Below are positions 1 through 7,756 of a stretch of 14,206 nucleotides of DNA, piece after piece. Below the pieces are notes generated by a model. It searched no databases. It was not told the DNA's origin and was given only the letters and a program-made list of their open reading frames with translations. The stretch's first letter is position 1; each line of letters begins with the position of its first letter. A program made the translations under genes and the position numbers. The stretch is from Candidatus Zixiibacteriota bacterium (GTDB lineage Bacteria; SM23-81), in the NCBI GenBank assembly GCA_030628225.1, contig DAOVRJ010000036.1:1-14206 (forward strand), given 5' to 3'.

Positions 1-432
1 ATCCCGGGTCTTCAGAATGGTCAATTTCTCAAGGCCCACGGTCTGGAGGGGGTGGTAACCATTCTCGGACGGGTGCCACGCCAGAGGTGCTTGGAAATCC
101 AGGAGGCCTCTCACGTACTGGTCTTAATCCAGTCCGGGACAAAATTGCAGGTGCCAGCCAAACTATACGAGTACATTATGATTGGCAAGCCGATTCTGGC
201 CTTGACCTCTAATGGAGCCACGGCGGATCAGATGAGGTCCGAGGGCCTGGGTCTCGTGGCCGATATTGATAAGCCGGCTCAGATCGAGTCGACCGTCCTG
301 GAGCTTTATCGAAGATTCAAACAGGGACGATTGACGGTCGGGTATAACCTCCAAGCCCGTTCCAAGTTTCGTTTTGATTACTTGACCCGAGAGCTGGCTC
401 ATGTTCTGGAAGAGGTAACCGTCCCTGAATAG
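1..432 (+). CDS. glycosyltransferase, C-terminal fragment (5' end outside window)
   Basis: The frame is open from base 1 to a TAG at 430-432, giving about 143 residues of a larger protein. The visible part looks like the C-terminal nucleotide-sugar-binding half of a GT-B (GT4-like) glycosyltransferase. The stretch VPAKLYEYIMIGKPILAL is the typical donor-binding segment, where the Glu of the 'KLYEY' motif contacts the nucleotide sugar. Before it comes a hydrophobic strand (ASHVLVLIQSG). After it comes a short helix-rich tail, as expected in this fold. It lies 45 bases upstream of the O-ligase gene on the same strand, so it is probably co-transcribed and takes part in building the polysaccharide repeat unit. 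The substrate and exact family cannot be told from the fragment. Confidence 0.8.
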   Translation: MPGLQNGQFLKAHGLEGVVTILGRVPRQRCLEIQEASHVLVLIQSGTKLQVPAKLYEYIMIGKPILALTSNGATADQMRSEGLGLVADIDKPAQIESTVLELYRRFKQGRLTVGYNLQARSKFRFDYLTRELAHVLEEVTVPE

Positions 433-465
433 AGTGGCGATCATGAGATACTCAGTAGATGGATT

Positions 466-472
466 GAGGAGA
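466..472 (+). promoter_or_regulatory. ribosome binding site for the O-ligase gene
   Basis: GAGGAGA lies 5 bases before the GTG at 478. This decides for the GTG start over the in-frame ATG at 544, which has no comparable purine-rich site in front of it. Confidence 0.55.
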
Positions 473-477
473 CGGAT

Positions 478-1926
478 GTGAAACCCGGAGGAGAAACGCT
501 CGAGGGAAAAGCAGCGGTGAGTTCTTCTCGGGAACGTTCCGGGATGCGTGAAGATTACCCCCAGGGCAGAGTCCCCGAGATCATCGGTAAGAAACATCTG
601 CTGATGGTTTTCGTCCTGGGAATCTCGGCGCTGACCGGTTTCCTCTGTCTGATCTTTCCTGCTCGATATATCGTTATCCTGGCGGTTGGACTTCTGGGTT
701 TTGGGGTTATCTGTATGCATCCCATTGTGGGACTGGTGACCTTTTATATTCTCACCTATATTCGACCCCAAGAGATTACCTATGGTTTCGAGCGATTTCG
801 GCTCTCGCTGATAGTGGCCCTGGCCAGCTTCCTCGGGTGGATCCTGGGGGAGGTGAGGAGTTCCCGGCGTCAATTTCAGAGATCAAAGCAGAATTACATC
901 GTTCTGGGACTCTGGCTGGCCTTGATCGGCTCCACCATCTTCAGCTTCGACGCCCGGACCAGCTTCGGGCATCTGGTTGAGTGGAGCAAGATCTTTCTCC
1001 TTTACTTGGTGACTGTGAACCTCGTGCGTCAAGAGAAACAGTTTCGCCTCCTGATCTGGGTACTCATGATCCTGACCGCTTTTCTGGCCTTGAGGGCCGA
1101 TTACCGTTATTTTCACCTGGGTTACACAAAGGTGTCAGGATATGGGCTCTCCTGGGATAACAACGACTGGGGTCTGGCTCTGGTGATGGTGTGTCCCTTT
1201 TTCTACTTCCTGGTATTCGAACAGCCCACTGTTTTTCGCAAGATGTTTCTTGCCGGGCTGTTTCTAATATCCACGCTTGCTGTGGTGGCCACGGGCTCCC
1301 GGGGGGCCTTTCTTGGCCTGATAGCGACTGAGGTCTTCCTGCTGATCAAAGGGAAGAGCAAGTTGCTTGGGATCAGCATCGCCTGTCTTATCGTGATTTT
1401 TGTCTTTCTCTTCGCCTCTCCTAGCTATATTCAGGAGATCAGGAGCATTGGCCAGTATCAGGACGACGCCTCGGCCATGGGCCGGGTCGATGCCTGGAAG
1501 ATCGGCTGGCAGATGATGAAAGACCGTCCGCTGGCAGGTGTGGGGTTGGGCCAATTCATCGTACAGCGTCGGAACTACGAGTCGACATATGATCGGCATG
1601 TGGCTCACAGCGCTTACTTTCAGTTGGGGGCGGAGAGTGGTGTGCTGGCCTTAATCCTGTTTCTTCTGTTGCTTTCGTCCATGATCTACGATCTTCATCG
1701 TCTGCGCTGGCAGGTGCGCCGGGGAAAGGCCTTTCCGTGGGTGGCGCATTATTCGTTGATGCTTGAGGCTGGCCTATGGGGCTACATCATCTGTTCCGCT
1801 TTTCTCAGCAGGGAGCGCTTCGACGTGCTCTATCTGTTCGTGGCCCTGGTGGTGGTTTTGTGCCACCGGGTAGGCTTGAAGCCGCAAGAAAGGCAGTCAG
1901 TTGGAGGAGCGACTCTTGTTGGGTGA
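478..1926 (+). CDS. O-antigen ligase/polymerase-like membrane protein, exosortase-A-associated
   Basis: A 482-residue integral membrane protein with about ten or more hydrophobic segments and a long periplasmic loop in its second half. It matches the pattern of the Wzy/WaaL-type O-antigen ligases found beside exosortase A (the TIGR03097-like 'probable O-glycosylation ligase'). Supporting motifs are YIRPQE at residues 94-99, TGSRGAF in the Wzy_C-like region, MGRVDAWKIGW, and AHSAYFQLGAESG with His377, which resembles the conserved loop histidine of WaaL-type ligases. The likely role is polymerisation of lipid-linked oligosaccharide or its transfer onto an acceptor at the periplasmic face of the inner membrane. 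The start is GTG at 478, supported by an upstream GAGGAG; ATG 544 is the alternative. Only 4 bases, or an overlap, separate it from the next gene. Ligase and polymerase cannot be told apart by sequence alone. Confidence 0.85.
   Translation: MKPGGETLEGKAAVSSSRERSGMREDYPQGRVPEIIGKKHLLMVFVLGISALTGFLCLIFPARYIVILAVGLLGFGVICMHPIVGLVTFYILTYIRPQEITYGFERFRLSLIVALASFLGWILGEVRSSRRQFQRSKQNYIVLGLWLALIGSTIFSFDARTSFGHLVEWSKIFLLYLVTVNLVRQEKQFRLLIWVLMILTAFLALRADYRYFHLGYTKVSGYGLSWDNNDWGLALVMVCPFFYFLVFEQPTVFRKMFLAGLFLISTLAVVATGSRGAFLGLIATEVFLLIKGKSKLLGISIACLIVIFVFLFASPSYIQEIRSIGQYQDDASAMGRVDAWKIGWQMMKDRPLAGVGLGQFIVQRRNYESTYDRHVAHSAYFQLGAESGVLALILFLLLLSSMIYDLHRLRWQVRRGKAFPWVAHYSLMLEAGLWGYIICSAFLSRERFDVLYLFVALVVVLCHRVGLKPQERQSVGGATLVG
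1903..1909 (+). promoter_or_regulatory. ribosome binding site inside the end of the O-ligase gene
   Basis: GGAGGAG lies within the last codons of the preceding gene. It stands 6 and 9 bases before in-frame TTG codons at 1916 and 1919, but 21 bases before the GTG at 1931. It therefore argues for a TTG start of the following glycosyltransferase, although the protein pattern fits GTG 1931 best. Confidence 0.4.
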
Positions 1927-1930
1927 CAGA

Positions 1931-3067
1931 GTGAAGATCCTCCATCTCGTAGCCGGTTTAGGGATCGGTGGACTGGAGCGGGTTGTGGTTAACCTGCTTT
2001 CGGCTCTCGACCGGGACAAATACGATCTGGCCGTTTGCTGCTTGGACGACTATATGGCCCTGGCAAACGAAGTTTCCAGAATGGGAACTCAGATCCTGTG
2101 TCTCCATCGCAACGGGCCAGGCACAGACTACGGTCTTTTTCTACAATTGAGCCGACTATTGAGGCGGCATCGTGTGCAAATATTGCATACTCATAATTAC
2201 TCCCCATACTTTTTTGGTGTACCGGCGGCGCTATTGGCCGGGACGCCACACGTGGTGCACACCGAGCACGGACGGGTTTTCCCCGATCGCCGGGCACTGA
2301 TGGCTTTTAATCGTTTGTTCGCCTTCAAGGTGGACCGGGTAGTGGCTGTGTCACAAGCTCTTAAGCAAGATCTAGCTCGGTACGAAAAAGTCCCGGAGCG
2401 AAAACTAAAGGTAATTTCCAATGGTGTGCCATTGCGGTCTGTAACCAGTAAGGAAGAGATGGCAGCCAAACGGCAGGAACTGGGATACGGACCGAACGAG
2501 ATTTTAGTGGGCAACGTGGCTCGGCTAGTTCCGGTCAAGGATCATCAGTGTCTGCTGAGGGCTATGAATTTGGTAACTTCCGTTTTACCCCATGCCAGGC
2601 TGATCATTGTTGGCGATGGCCCCGAGAGATCCAGGTTAAAACGGCTGGCCGTCGACTTGAGTCTGGGTGAACGAGTGCAGTTTCTAGGGGAGCGGAGAGA
2701 TGTCTGGGACCTCATGGGGATCTTCGACCTCTTCGTGCTGTCCTCTCTGAGCGAGGGGGTGTCCATGACTCTTTTGGAGGCCATGGTCGCTGCTAAACCC
2801 GTTGTAGCCACCCATGTAGGTGGTAACATCGAACTGATTAATAACGGCTGCAATGGCCTGCTGGTCCCAACGGATGACCCAGAGGCTCTGACCGCCGCCA
2901 TTTTGAGGCTTTTGCAGGACCGGAGGCTGGCCCAGAGGATGGGTCAGGTAGCCCGACAGGAAGTGGAGAGAAAATACACCCTCAGCCGAATGGCTCGATC
3001 TTACGAACGGGTTTACGATGACTGTTTTGCCGAGGGAGTTGCTCGAAGAGAGGTAGTTTGCCAATAG
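1931..3067 (+). CDS. GT4 glycosyltransferase, PEP-CTERM/EpsH1-associated (Stp2 type)
   Basis: About 378 residues with the GT-B fold of family GT4. The N-terminus (KILHLVAGLGIGGLERVV) with its glycine-rich loop, then ILHTHNY, HTEHGR and VDRVVAVS, follows the pattern of the sugar transferase known from exosortase loci as TIGR03088 (stp2). The C-terminal half carries the EX7E donor-site motif EGVSMTLLE (Glu275 and Glu283 counted from GTG 1931), followed by KPVVATHVGG. It probably adds a sugar to the lipid-linked intermediate at the cytoplasmic face. The start is uncertain. GTG 1931 gives the usual family N-terminus, the strong GGAGGAG at 1903-1909 is better placed for TTG 1916 or 1919, and the longest frame starts at TTG 1901. 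The gene follows the O-ligase stop at once, which suggests translational coupling. The sugar specificity is unknown. Confidence 0.87.
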   Translation: MKILHLVAGLGIGGLERVVVNLLSALDRDKYDLAVCCLDDYMALANEVSRMGTQILCLHRNGPGTDYGLFLQLSRLLRRHRVQILHTHNYSPYFFGVPAALLAGTPHVVHTEHGRVFPDRRALMAFNRLFAFKVDRVVAVSQALKQDLARYEKVPERKLKVISNGVPLRSVTSKEEMAAKRQELGYGPNEILVGNVARLVPVKDHQCLLRAMNLVTSVLPHARLIIVGDGPERSRLKRLAVDLSLGERVQFLGERRDVWDLMGIFDLFVLSSLSEGVSMTLLEAMVAAKPVVATHVGGNIELINNGCNGLLVPTDDPEALTAAILRLLQDRRLAQRMGQVARQEVERKYTLSRMARSYERVYDDCFAEGVARREVVCQ

Positions 3068-3092
3068 TCGATGAGCATCGTGGAGAACTGTG

Positions 3093-4295
3093 ATGAAAGT
3101 ATTAATCTTCACTACTCTTTTTCCCAATAAAGTCCAGAGATGTTTGGGGACATTCAGCCTGGAACGGGCCAAAGAGCTGGCCAGGTTGGCCGAGATACAG
3201 GTGATAGCTCCGGTGCCCTATTTCCCGCCGTTGCGAGTCTTTCGCAGGTGGTATCCCTTTTCACAGGTCCCCTGTTGCGAGGTCTGGTCCGGGATCGTCG
3301 TCCATCATCCGCGCTACGTCGTCTTTCCCAAAGTGGGCATGGCTCTGTATGGTTTGTCTATGTTTTTCAGCGTTTTGTGCCGGGTCAGGGCCCTGCGGAG
3401 AAGGTTCGATTTCGACCTCATCGATGCCCATTTCGTTTACCCGGATGGCTTCGCCGCCGTCCTGCTGGGCAAGATGCTCCATCGTCCGGTGGTGGTCACC
3501 TCCCACGGCACTGATCTGAATCTGTATCCCCGATTCTCGTTGGTACGGAAATTGCTAATTTACACTTTGTCTAGAGCAGATGCGGTCATCGCCGTTTGTA
3601 AAGCCCTGAAGGATCAAGCCCTCAGTTTGGGCGCTAGCGAGGATAAGTCCTCAGTGATACCTAATGGAGTTCAGCTGAGCAAGTTTCAGCCCATTCCTCG
3701 GTTCGAGGCCCGCCAAAAGCTGAGTCTACCCCAGGATCGGCGCGTCGTCCTGTCCGTGGGGTTACTCATTCCGCGCAAAGGATTTCATTACTTGATCGAG
3801 GCAATAGGCCAGCTGGTTCAGGATCAGGCCTGGTCCGACCTGTTGCTGGTCATCGTTGGCGAGGGAAAGTCGCGGCCCGCCCTGGAACGGCTGATCCGAG
3901 AACGGAATCTGGGGTCTCATGTCATGCTGGTCGGGGCCAAGCCTCACGAGGAGATATACCTATGGCAGGGTGCCTCGGACATCTTCTGTCTGGCCAGTTC
4001 CCGGGAGGGTTGGCCCACCGTTTTTTTCGAGACCTTCGCCTGTGGCAAGCCGGTGGTGGCCACTAAAATCTGGGGCGCTCCGGAGGCGATTCCCTCCGAG
4101 GATTACGGAATCCTGGTAGATGGCCAAGAACCGGAACTTCTGGCTGAGGGTATCCGCAAAGCTCTGCAGCGACGTTGGGATGCCCAAAAGCTGACTTGTT
4201 ACGCCGGGGAGAATACCTGGAAGCGCGTAGCTGAGAGGGTCTTCATTCGATTTCAAGAGGTCTTGGGACGGGGAACCGGGAAAGAAGCTGTATGA
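3093..4295 (+). CDS. GT4 glycosyltransferase
   Basis: 400 residues from ATG 3093. GGAG at 3082-3085 is 7 bases upstream of this ATG; a GTG directly before it (3090) is the other possible start. It is a typical GT4 protein. The N-terminal acceptor domain begins MKVLIFTTLFPN and continues with VIAPVPYFPP, FDLIDAHFVYPDG and VVTSHGTDLN. The C-terminal donor domain contains the EX7E motif EGWPTVFFE (Glu305 and Glu313), followed by GKPVVATKIWGAPEAI. The pattern resembles WcaL/EpsD-like glycosyltransferases that recur in PEP-CTERM-linked exopolysaccharide clusters. It lies 25 bases after the preceding GT gene, in the same apparent operon, and probably adds another sugar to the repeat unit. Donor and acceptor cannot be assigned from sequence. 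Confidence 0.87.
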   Translation: MKVLIFTTLFPNKVQRCLGTFSLERAKELARLAEIQVIAPVPYFPPLRVFRRWYPFSQVPCCEVWSGIVVHHPRYVVFPKVGMALYGLSMFFSVLCRVRALRRRFDFDLIDAHFVYPDGFAAVLLGKMLHRPVVVTSHGTDLNLYPRFSLVRKLLIYTLSRADAVIAVCKALKDQALSLGASEDKSSVIPNGVQLSKFQPIPRFEARQKLSLPQDRRVVLSVGLLIPRKGFHYLIEAIGQLVQDQAWSDLLLVIVGEGKSRPALERLIRERNLGSHVMLVGAKPHEEIYLWQGASDIFCLASSREGWPTVFFETFACGKPVVATKIWGAPEAIPSEDYGILVDGQEPELLAEGIRKALQRRWDAQKLTCYAGENTWKRVAERVFIRFQEVLGRGTGKEAV

Positions 4296-4326
4296 GCTCG
4301 CACACTGCGATGAGGATTGCTCTGTT

Positions 4327-5223
4327 ATGAGATGTCGGCTCTCCTATGTCTCACAGCCCATGGGCAAAAACTTTCATCCCCAGAAATTAGGGGGGTATTA
4401 CAACGACTTCAGCGAGAAGGCGCTTCAATACCGGACGAATTCACAGGATGTTCTTTTCACAACCAACCCCGTGAATATTGCTCAAGCCTGCCTGGGTTTT
4501 CACGAGCTCTGGCTAACCACCGCTCGGAGAGAGGATCTGGAGCGGAGCATCCAACTGGCCGACTGGTTGGTGGCCAATCAGAAGGATGGTCGCTGGGAGT
4601 TCCGATTTGGCTGGTACTACGGGCTTCGCCCCCCGTGGATATCGGCCATGGCTCAGGGAGAGGGGATTTCTGCTCTGCTGAGACTCCATCTGGCCACGGG
4701 AGATGACCGCTATCTGTCGGCGGCTCGTGCGGCCCTGGATCCTTTTCAGAAGGAAATAGGGCGGGGAGGAGTTGCCATCTCGGTGGGGGAGGAGCAGGTT
4801 TTCTTCGAGGAATACCCTTCCGACCCACCCAGCCATGTGTTGAACGGTTTCGTATTTGCCCTGTGGGGACTCTATGACTATGCTCTTTACCTGAAAGATC
4901 CTGAGGCTGACCGGCTATTTCAGGCCGGTGTCCATACCTTAGCAACCTGGCTGCCCGGGTACGATCTGGGATACTGGTCATCCTACGATCTGTTCCCCTT
5001 TCAGGTGCGGTTTGTGGCTCATCCTTTCTATCATCAGTTGCATATTGCTCAACTGGAAGTTATGTTTCAGTTGACCGGACGGCTTCCCTTTCGGGAAACG
5101 GCCGAGCGCTGGGAAGGCTATCGGAAGAGATGGAGCTGTCGATGGAGGCGTGCGGCGCATGCTGCCCTTTTTAAAGCGTACTCCCGTTGTTCAAAAATGG
5201 GCCGTATCACACAGGTTAATTGA
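4327..5223 (+). CDS. D-glucuronyl C5-epimerase-like protein
   Basis: 298 residues, recognised from the pattern of the glucuronyl C5-epimerase C-terminal domain (C5-epim_C, PF06662), the catalytic alpha-barrel of heparan-sulfate and heparosan glucuronyl C5-epimerases. Family-like stretches in order are NPVNIAQ (47-53), PPWISAMAQGEG (102-113), EEYPSDPPSHVLNG (161-174), a tyrosine-rich YDLGYWSSYDL (212-222), and FYHQLHIAQ (234-242). In characterised members, conserved tyrosines act in the proton abstraction and return at C5 of glucuronate, giving L-iduronate. Here Tyr163, 212, 216 and 220 are candidates. No clear signal peptide is seen, and the first 45 residues are unlike the core, so cytoplasmic or membrane-associated action before export is possible. 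The start is ATG 4327 with GAGG at 4312-4315; the gap to the preceding gene is 31 bases. It is unusual among exosortase operon genes. Activity on another uronate cannot be excluded. Confidence 0.82.
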   Translation: MRCRLSYVSQPMGKNFHPQKLGGYYNDFSEKALQYRTNSQDVLFTTNPVNIAQACLGFHELWLTTARREDLERSIQLADWLVANQKDGRWEFRFGWYYGLRPPWISAMAQGEGISALLRLHLATGDDRYLSAARAALDPFQKEIGRGGVAISVGEEQVFFEEYPSDPPSHVLNGFVFALWGLYDYALYLKDPEADRLFQAGVHTLATWLPGYDLGYWSSYDLFPFQVRFVAHPFYHQLHIAQLEVMFQLTGRLPFRETAERWEGYRKRWSCRWRRAAHAALFKAYSRCSKMGRITQVN

Positions 5224-5252
5224 AAGCGGGAGATTTCCCCTGAGAACCTGAG

Positions 5253-6278
5253 ATGAAAGTATTGAGGTTAAACGAGGAACAGGAAAACCGTTGGGACGAT
5301 TACGTCAAGAATACGCCCCAGGCCACTTTTTTCCATCTGGTGGGCTGGAAACATACTGTTGAGCGGACCTTTGGCCACCGAGCGTACTATCTGTATATCA
5401 TGGATGGTGGATCCATTCGTGGTATTCTCCCACTCTTCTTGGTCCGCACACCATTGATAGGGCGTGCCCTGATCTCCATCCCCTACGCTGTTTACGGGGG
5501 GGCTTGCGCTGATGACGAAAAGACAACGCACATCCTGCTGAAGGAGGCCAAAGATCTCGCCGAAGATCTGGGGGTCAGTCACCTCGAGTTACGGCATCTG
5601 TACGCCAACGATTTTTCTCTGCCCACCAAAGACCTTTATACAACTTTTATCAAGGAGTTGCCGCGAGACCCACAGGATTGTCTCAAGAGCTTGCCCCGTA
5701 AGGCCCGGGCTGCCGCCCGGAGCGGTTTGGCCCACGGGTTGGTAGCGGAGATGGGCTTGAGCCAGATGAGCACCTTTTATAAATTACATGCCATCAATGT
5801 TAGGAGGCTGGGTTCCCCCGTTATGCCCTTTAAATGGTTTGAGAATTTGTTGGCCGAATTTGCCCCTCACGTGAACGTTTTGTCGGTGAGGTATAAAAAA
5901 AAGATCGTTGCTGCCGTGTTGACCTTTTTCTTCCGAGATACAGTGATGCCCTATCATTCCGGGTCACTTAAAGAATATGCGCAGTATCAGATCAACAATG
6001 TGATGTACCTTCGATTGATGGAATACGGGAGCGAGAGGGGATATCGGTATTTCGATTTCGGGCGCAGCCGCCACAATACCGGCTCTTATCACTTTAAAAA
6101 ACATCAGGGGTTTAAGCCTCGACCACTTCACTATCAGTACTACTTGCGCCATGGGAAGGAGCTTCCAGATCTGAACCCGTCAAACCCGACCTTCAGCATT
6201 CCTCAACGAATCTGGCCACGCCTGCCCTTGTGGGCCACTCAGTTGTTGGGCCCTAGGGTGATCAAATACATTCCCTGA
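5253..6278 (+). CDS. FemAB-like GNAT-fold protein, PEP-CTERM/XrtA-associated
   Basis: 341 residues matching the FemAB-related family found beside exosortase A (TIGR03019-like). The N-terminal part has NTPQATFFHLVGWKHTVERTFGH and IRGILPLFLVRTPLIGR, typical of the first GNAT-like half. The second half has the conserved run YRYFDFGRSRHNTGSYHF at about 265-282, then KKHQGFKP. FemAB/FemX proteins transfer amino acids from aminoacyl-tRNA onto peptidoglycan precursors. In exosortase loci the substrate is unknown, and aminoacylation or acylation of a sugar or lipid intermediate is the usual guess. There is no signal peptide, so it is presumably cytoplasmic. The start is ATG 5253, 29 bases after the epimerase gene, with only a weak ribosome binding site visible. 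Confidence 0.88.
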   Translation: MKVLRLNEEQENRWDDYVKNTPQATFFHLVGWKHTVERTFGHRAYYLYIMDGGSIRGILPLFLVRTPLIGRALISIPYAVYGGACADDEKTTHILLKEAKDLAEDLGVSHLELRHLYANDFSLPTKDLYTTFIKELPRDPQDCLKSLPRKARAAARSGLAHGLVAEMGLSQMSTFYKLHAINVRRLGSPVMPFKWFENLLAEFAPHVNVLSVRYKKKIVAAVLTFFFRDTVMPYHSGSLKEYAQYQINNVMYLRLMEYGSERGYRYFDFGRSRHNTGSYHFKKHQGFKPRPLHYQYYLRHGKELPDLNPSNPTFSIPQRIWPRLPLWATQLLGPRVIKYIP

Positions 6279-6291
6279 AGGTTAGACTCGG

Positions 6292-7143
6292 ATGTTAATC
6301 ATAACACGCTCACAGAAAATATTTATGTTGACCATCGGTCTACTGCTGGGAGTCCTTTACTTTCCGGTATTTGTCGAGCTGGTGGGAGATTGGGTGCGTG
6401 ATGAAAATTACTCCCACGGCTTTTTGGTGCCCCTGGTTACGGCCTTTCTGGTTTGGCGCAAGCGGAATCGTTTACAGGCAATGGCCTGTGACCCCAACAA
6501 CTGGGGTTTGGTGACGCTCATCGGCGGGCTAGGTCTGCTTATGGTGGCCACGATAGGAGCTGAGTATTTTACCACTCGTTTCTCTCTGTTGGTGGTCATA
6601 GCAGGTCTGCTGCTCTATCTTTGGGGAATAGAAGCCTTTCGAGAGCTGACCTTTCCTCTGGTCTATTTAGTTTTTATGATTCCACTGCCGTATGTTGTGT
6701 TCTACAGCATTTCCTTTCCACTGAAGCTCTTTGCCAGTCAATGCACAGAACCAGTGATAAGGTTTCTGGGAATTCCGGTCATCAGGGAGGGGAATATTCT
6801 CCACCTGTCCAACCTCAGCCTTGAGGTCGTCGACGCCTGCAGTGGGTTGCGTTCCTTGATATCTCTGCTGGCCCTGGGAGCCTTGTTCGCCTATCTGACC
6901 CAAAAAGCCGCCTGGAAGAGGTGGGTTCTCTTTCTGTATACCGTGCCAGTCGCCATCGGAGCTAATATCTTCCGCTTGACGGCAACTGCGGTTATGGCCC
7001 AGGTATACGGTGAAAAGGTGGCCAGAGGGTTTCTTCATCAGTTCTCAGGGATGTTGGTCTTCATCTTCGCCGTTGTGGTCTTGGTCATAACTGGATGGGT
7101 ATTGCGTTGGAAAAGCACAAGTCCAGATATTGGATCGCTATAG
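6292..7143 (+). CDS. xrtA: exosortase (XrtA/EpsH type)
   Basis: 283 residues, an inner-membrane protein with about eight hydrophobic segments, the usual size for the exosortase core domain. Exosortases are transpeptidase-like enzymes thought to cleave the PEP-CTERM sorting signal of exported proteins and pass them on to a surface attachment. The proposed catalytic residues are present: Cys183 in VVDACSGLRSL, Arg228 in ANIFRLTATAV and His249 in LHQFSGMLVF. The early loop ENYSHGFLVPLV is also typical. Type A is inferred from the neighbours (EpsI, FemAB-like, Stp1/Stp2-like and O-ligase genes). The start is ATG 6292 with GAAGG at 6277-6281 overlapping the preceding stop. The 3' end overlaps epsI by 49 bases in another frame. 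Confidence 0.93.
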   Translation: MLIITRSQKIFMLTIGLLLGVLYFPVFVELVGDWVRDENYSHGFLVPLVTAFLVWRKRNRLQAMACDPNNWGLVTLIGGLGLLMVATIGAEYFTTRFSLLVVIAGLLLYLWGIEAFRELTFPLVYLVFMIPLPYVVFYSISFPLKLFASQCTEPVIRFLGIPVIREGNILHLSNLSLEVVDACSGLRSLISLLALGALFAYLTQKAAWKRWVLFLYTVPVAIGANIFRLTATAVMAQVYGEKVARGFLHQFSGMLVFIFAVVVLVITGWVLRWKSTSPDIGSL

Positions 7144-7751
7144 CTCTGCTGTTGGTGGCGACCATATATATACATTTTCTACCCCACGGAGAGGGTTCTT
7201 TACGAGGGGAGGTGAATTTGACTTCCTTCCCCAGTCAAATTGCCGACTGGACCGGGGACAACCTTCCTTTCAGTCAGGAGGTTCGTGACGAACTTGGGGT
7301 AGATGACTATCTTCTCAGATCCTATGCGGATCACAGGGGTCGATCTGTTGTTCTGTATGTGGGCTACTATCGTAGCCAAAGGAAAGGCAAGGGGATCCAC
7401 TCGCCAAAGCACTGCTATCCCGGGGGTGGATGGTCTCTAGTAGAGAAGGGTCTGGAGCGAATCGATGTCGGTGGGGAGCGGGAACTGGTGGTCACAAGAC
7501 TGGTATTTCGGAAAAACCAGGTTATCAACATCGTTCTATACTGGTTTCAATCCCGGGGAAGGATCATCAACAACGAGTACTTGCAGAGGATCTACATGGT
7601 CTTGGATGCCATTTTGCACAATCGAACCGACGGGGCTCTTGTACGAGTGTCTGCCATAGCATATAACAACGATGTGATTCAGACTCTGGAGATAGAACGG
7701 CAGTTCGTGAATGAGGCCTATTCGCACTTGGTCAAGCATTTGTCGCAGTAA
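7095..7751 (+). CDS. epsI: EpsI family protein, exosortase partner
   Basis: 218 residues with an N-terminal membrane anchor (YWIAIALLLVATIYIHFL, about 12-29) and a periplasmic domain of the EpsI family (TIGR02914-like). Diagnostic features are FPSQIADWTG, VGYYRSQRKGK, the conserved GIHSPKHCYPGGGW at 100-113 with Cys107, and IVLYWFQSRGRIINNEY. EpsI is found next to or fused to exosortase A and is needed for methanolan synthesis in Methylobacillus; its biochemical role is unknown. Here it is a separate gene whose ATG at 7095 lies 49 bases inside xrtA, so translation is probably coupled. No strong ribosome binding site precedes the ATG. TTG 7107 is a less likely start. Confidence 0.9.
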   Translation: MGIALEKHKSRYWIAIALLLVATIYIHFLPHGEGSLRGEVNLTSFPSQIADWTGDNLPFSQEVRDELGVDDYLLRSYADHRGRSVVLYVGYYRSQRKGKGIHSPKHCYPGGGWSLVEKGLERIDVGGERELVVTRLVFRKNQVINIVLYWFQSRGRIINNEYLQRIYMVLDAILHNRTDGALVRVSAIAYNNDVIQTLEIERQFVNEAYSHLVKHLSQ

Positions 7752-7756
7752 CGGGG

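Noticed and set aside
163-873. 236-codon minus-strand open frame
   Set aside because: It is antisense to the glycosyltransferase fragment and the O-ligase, has no recognisable domain and is low in hydrophobic core patterns. A shadow of the plus-strand genes.
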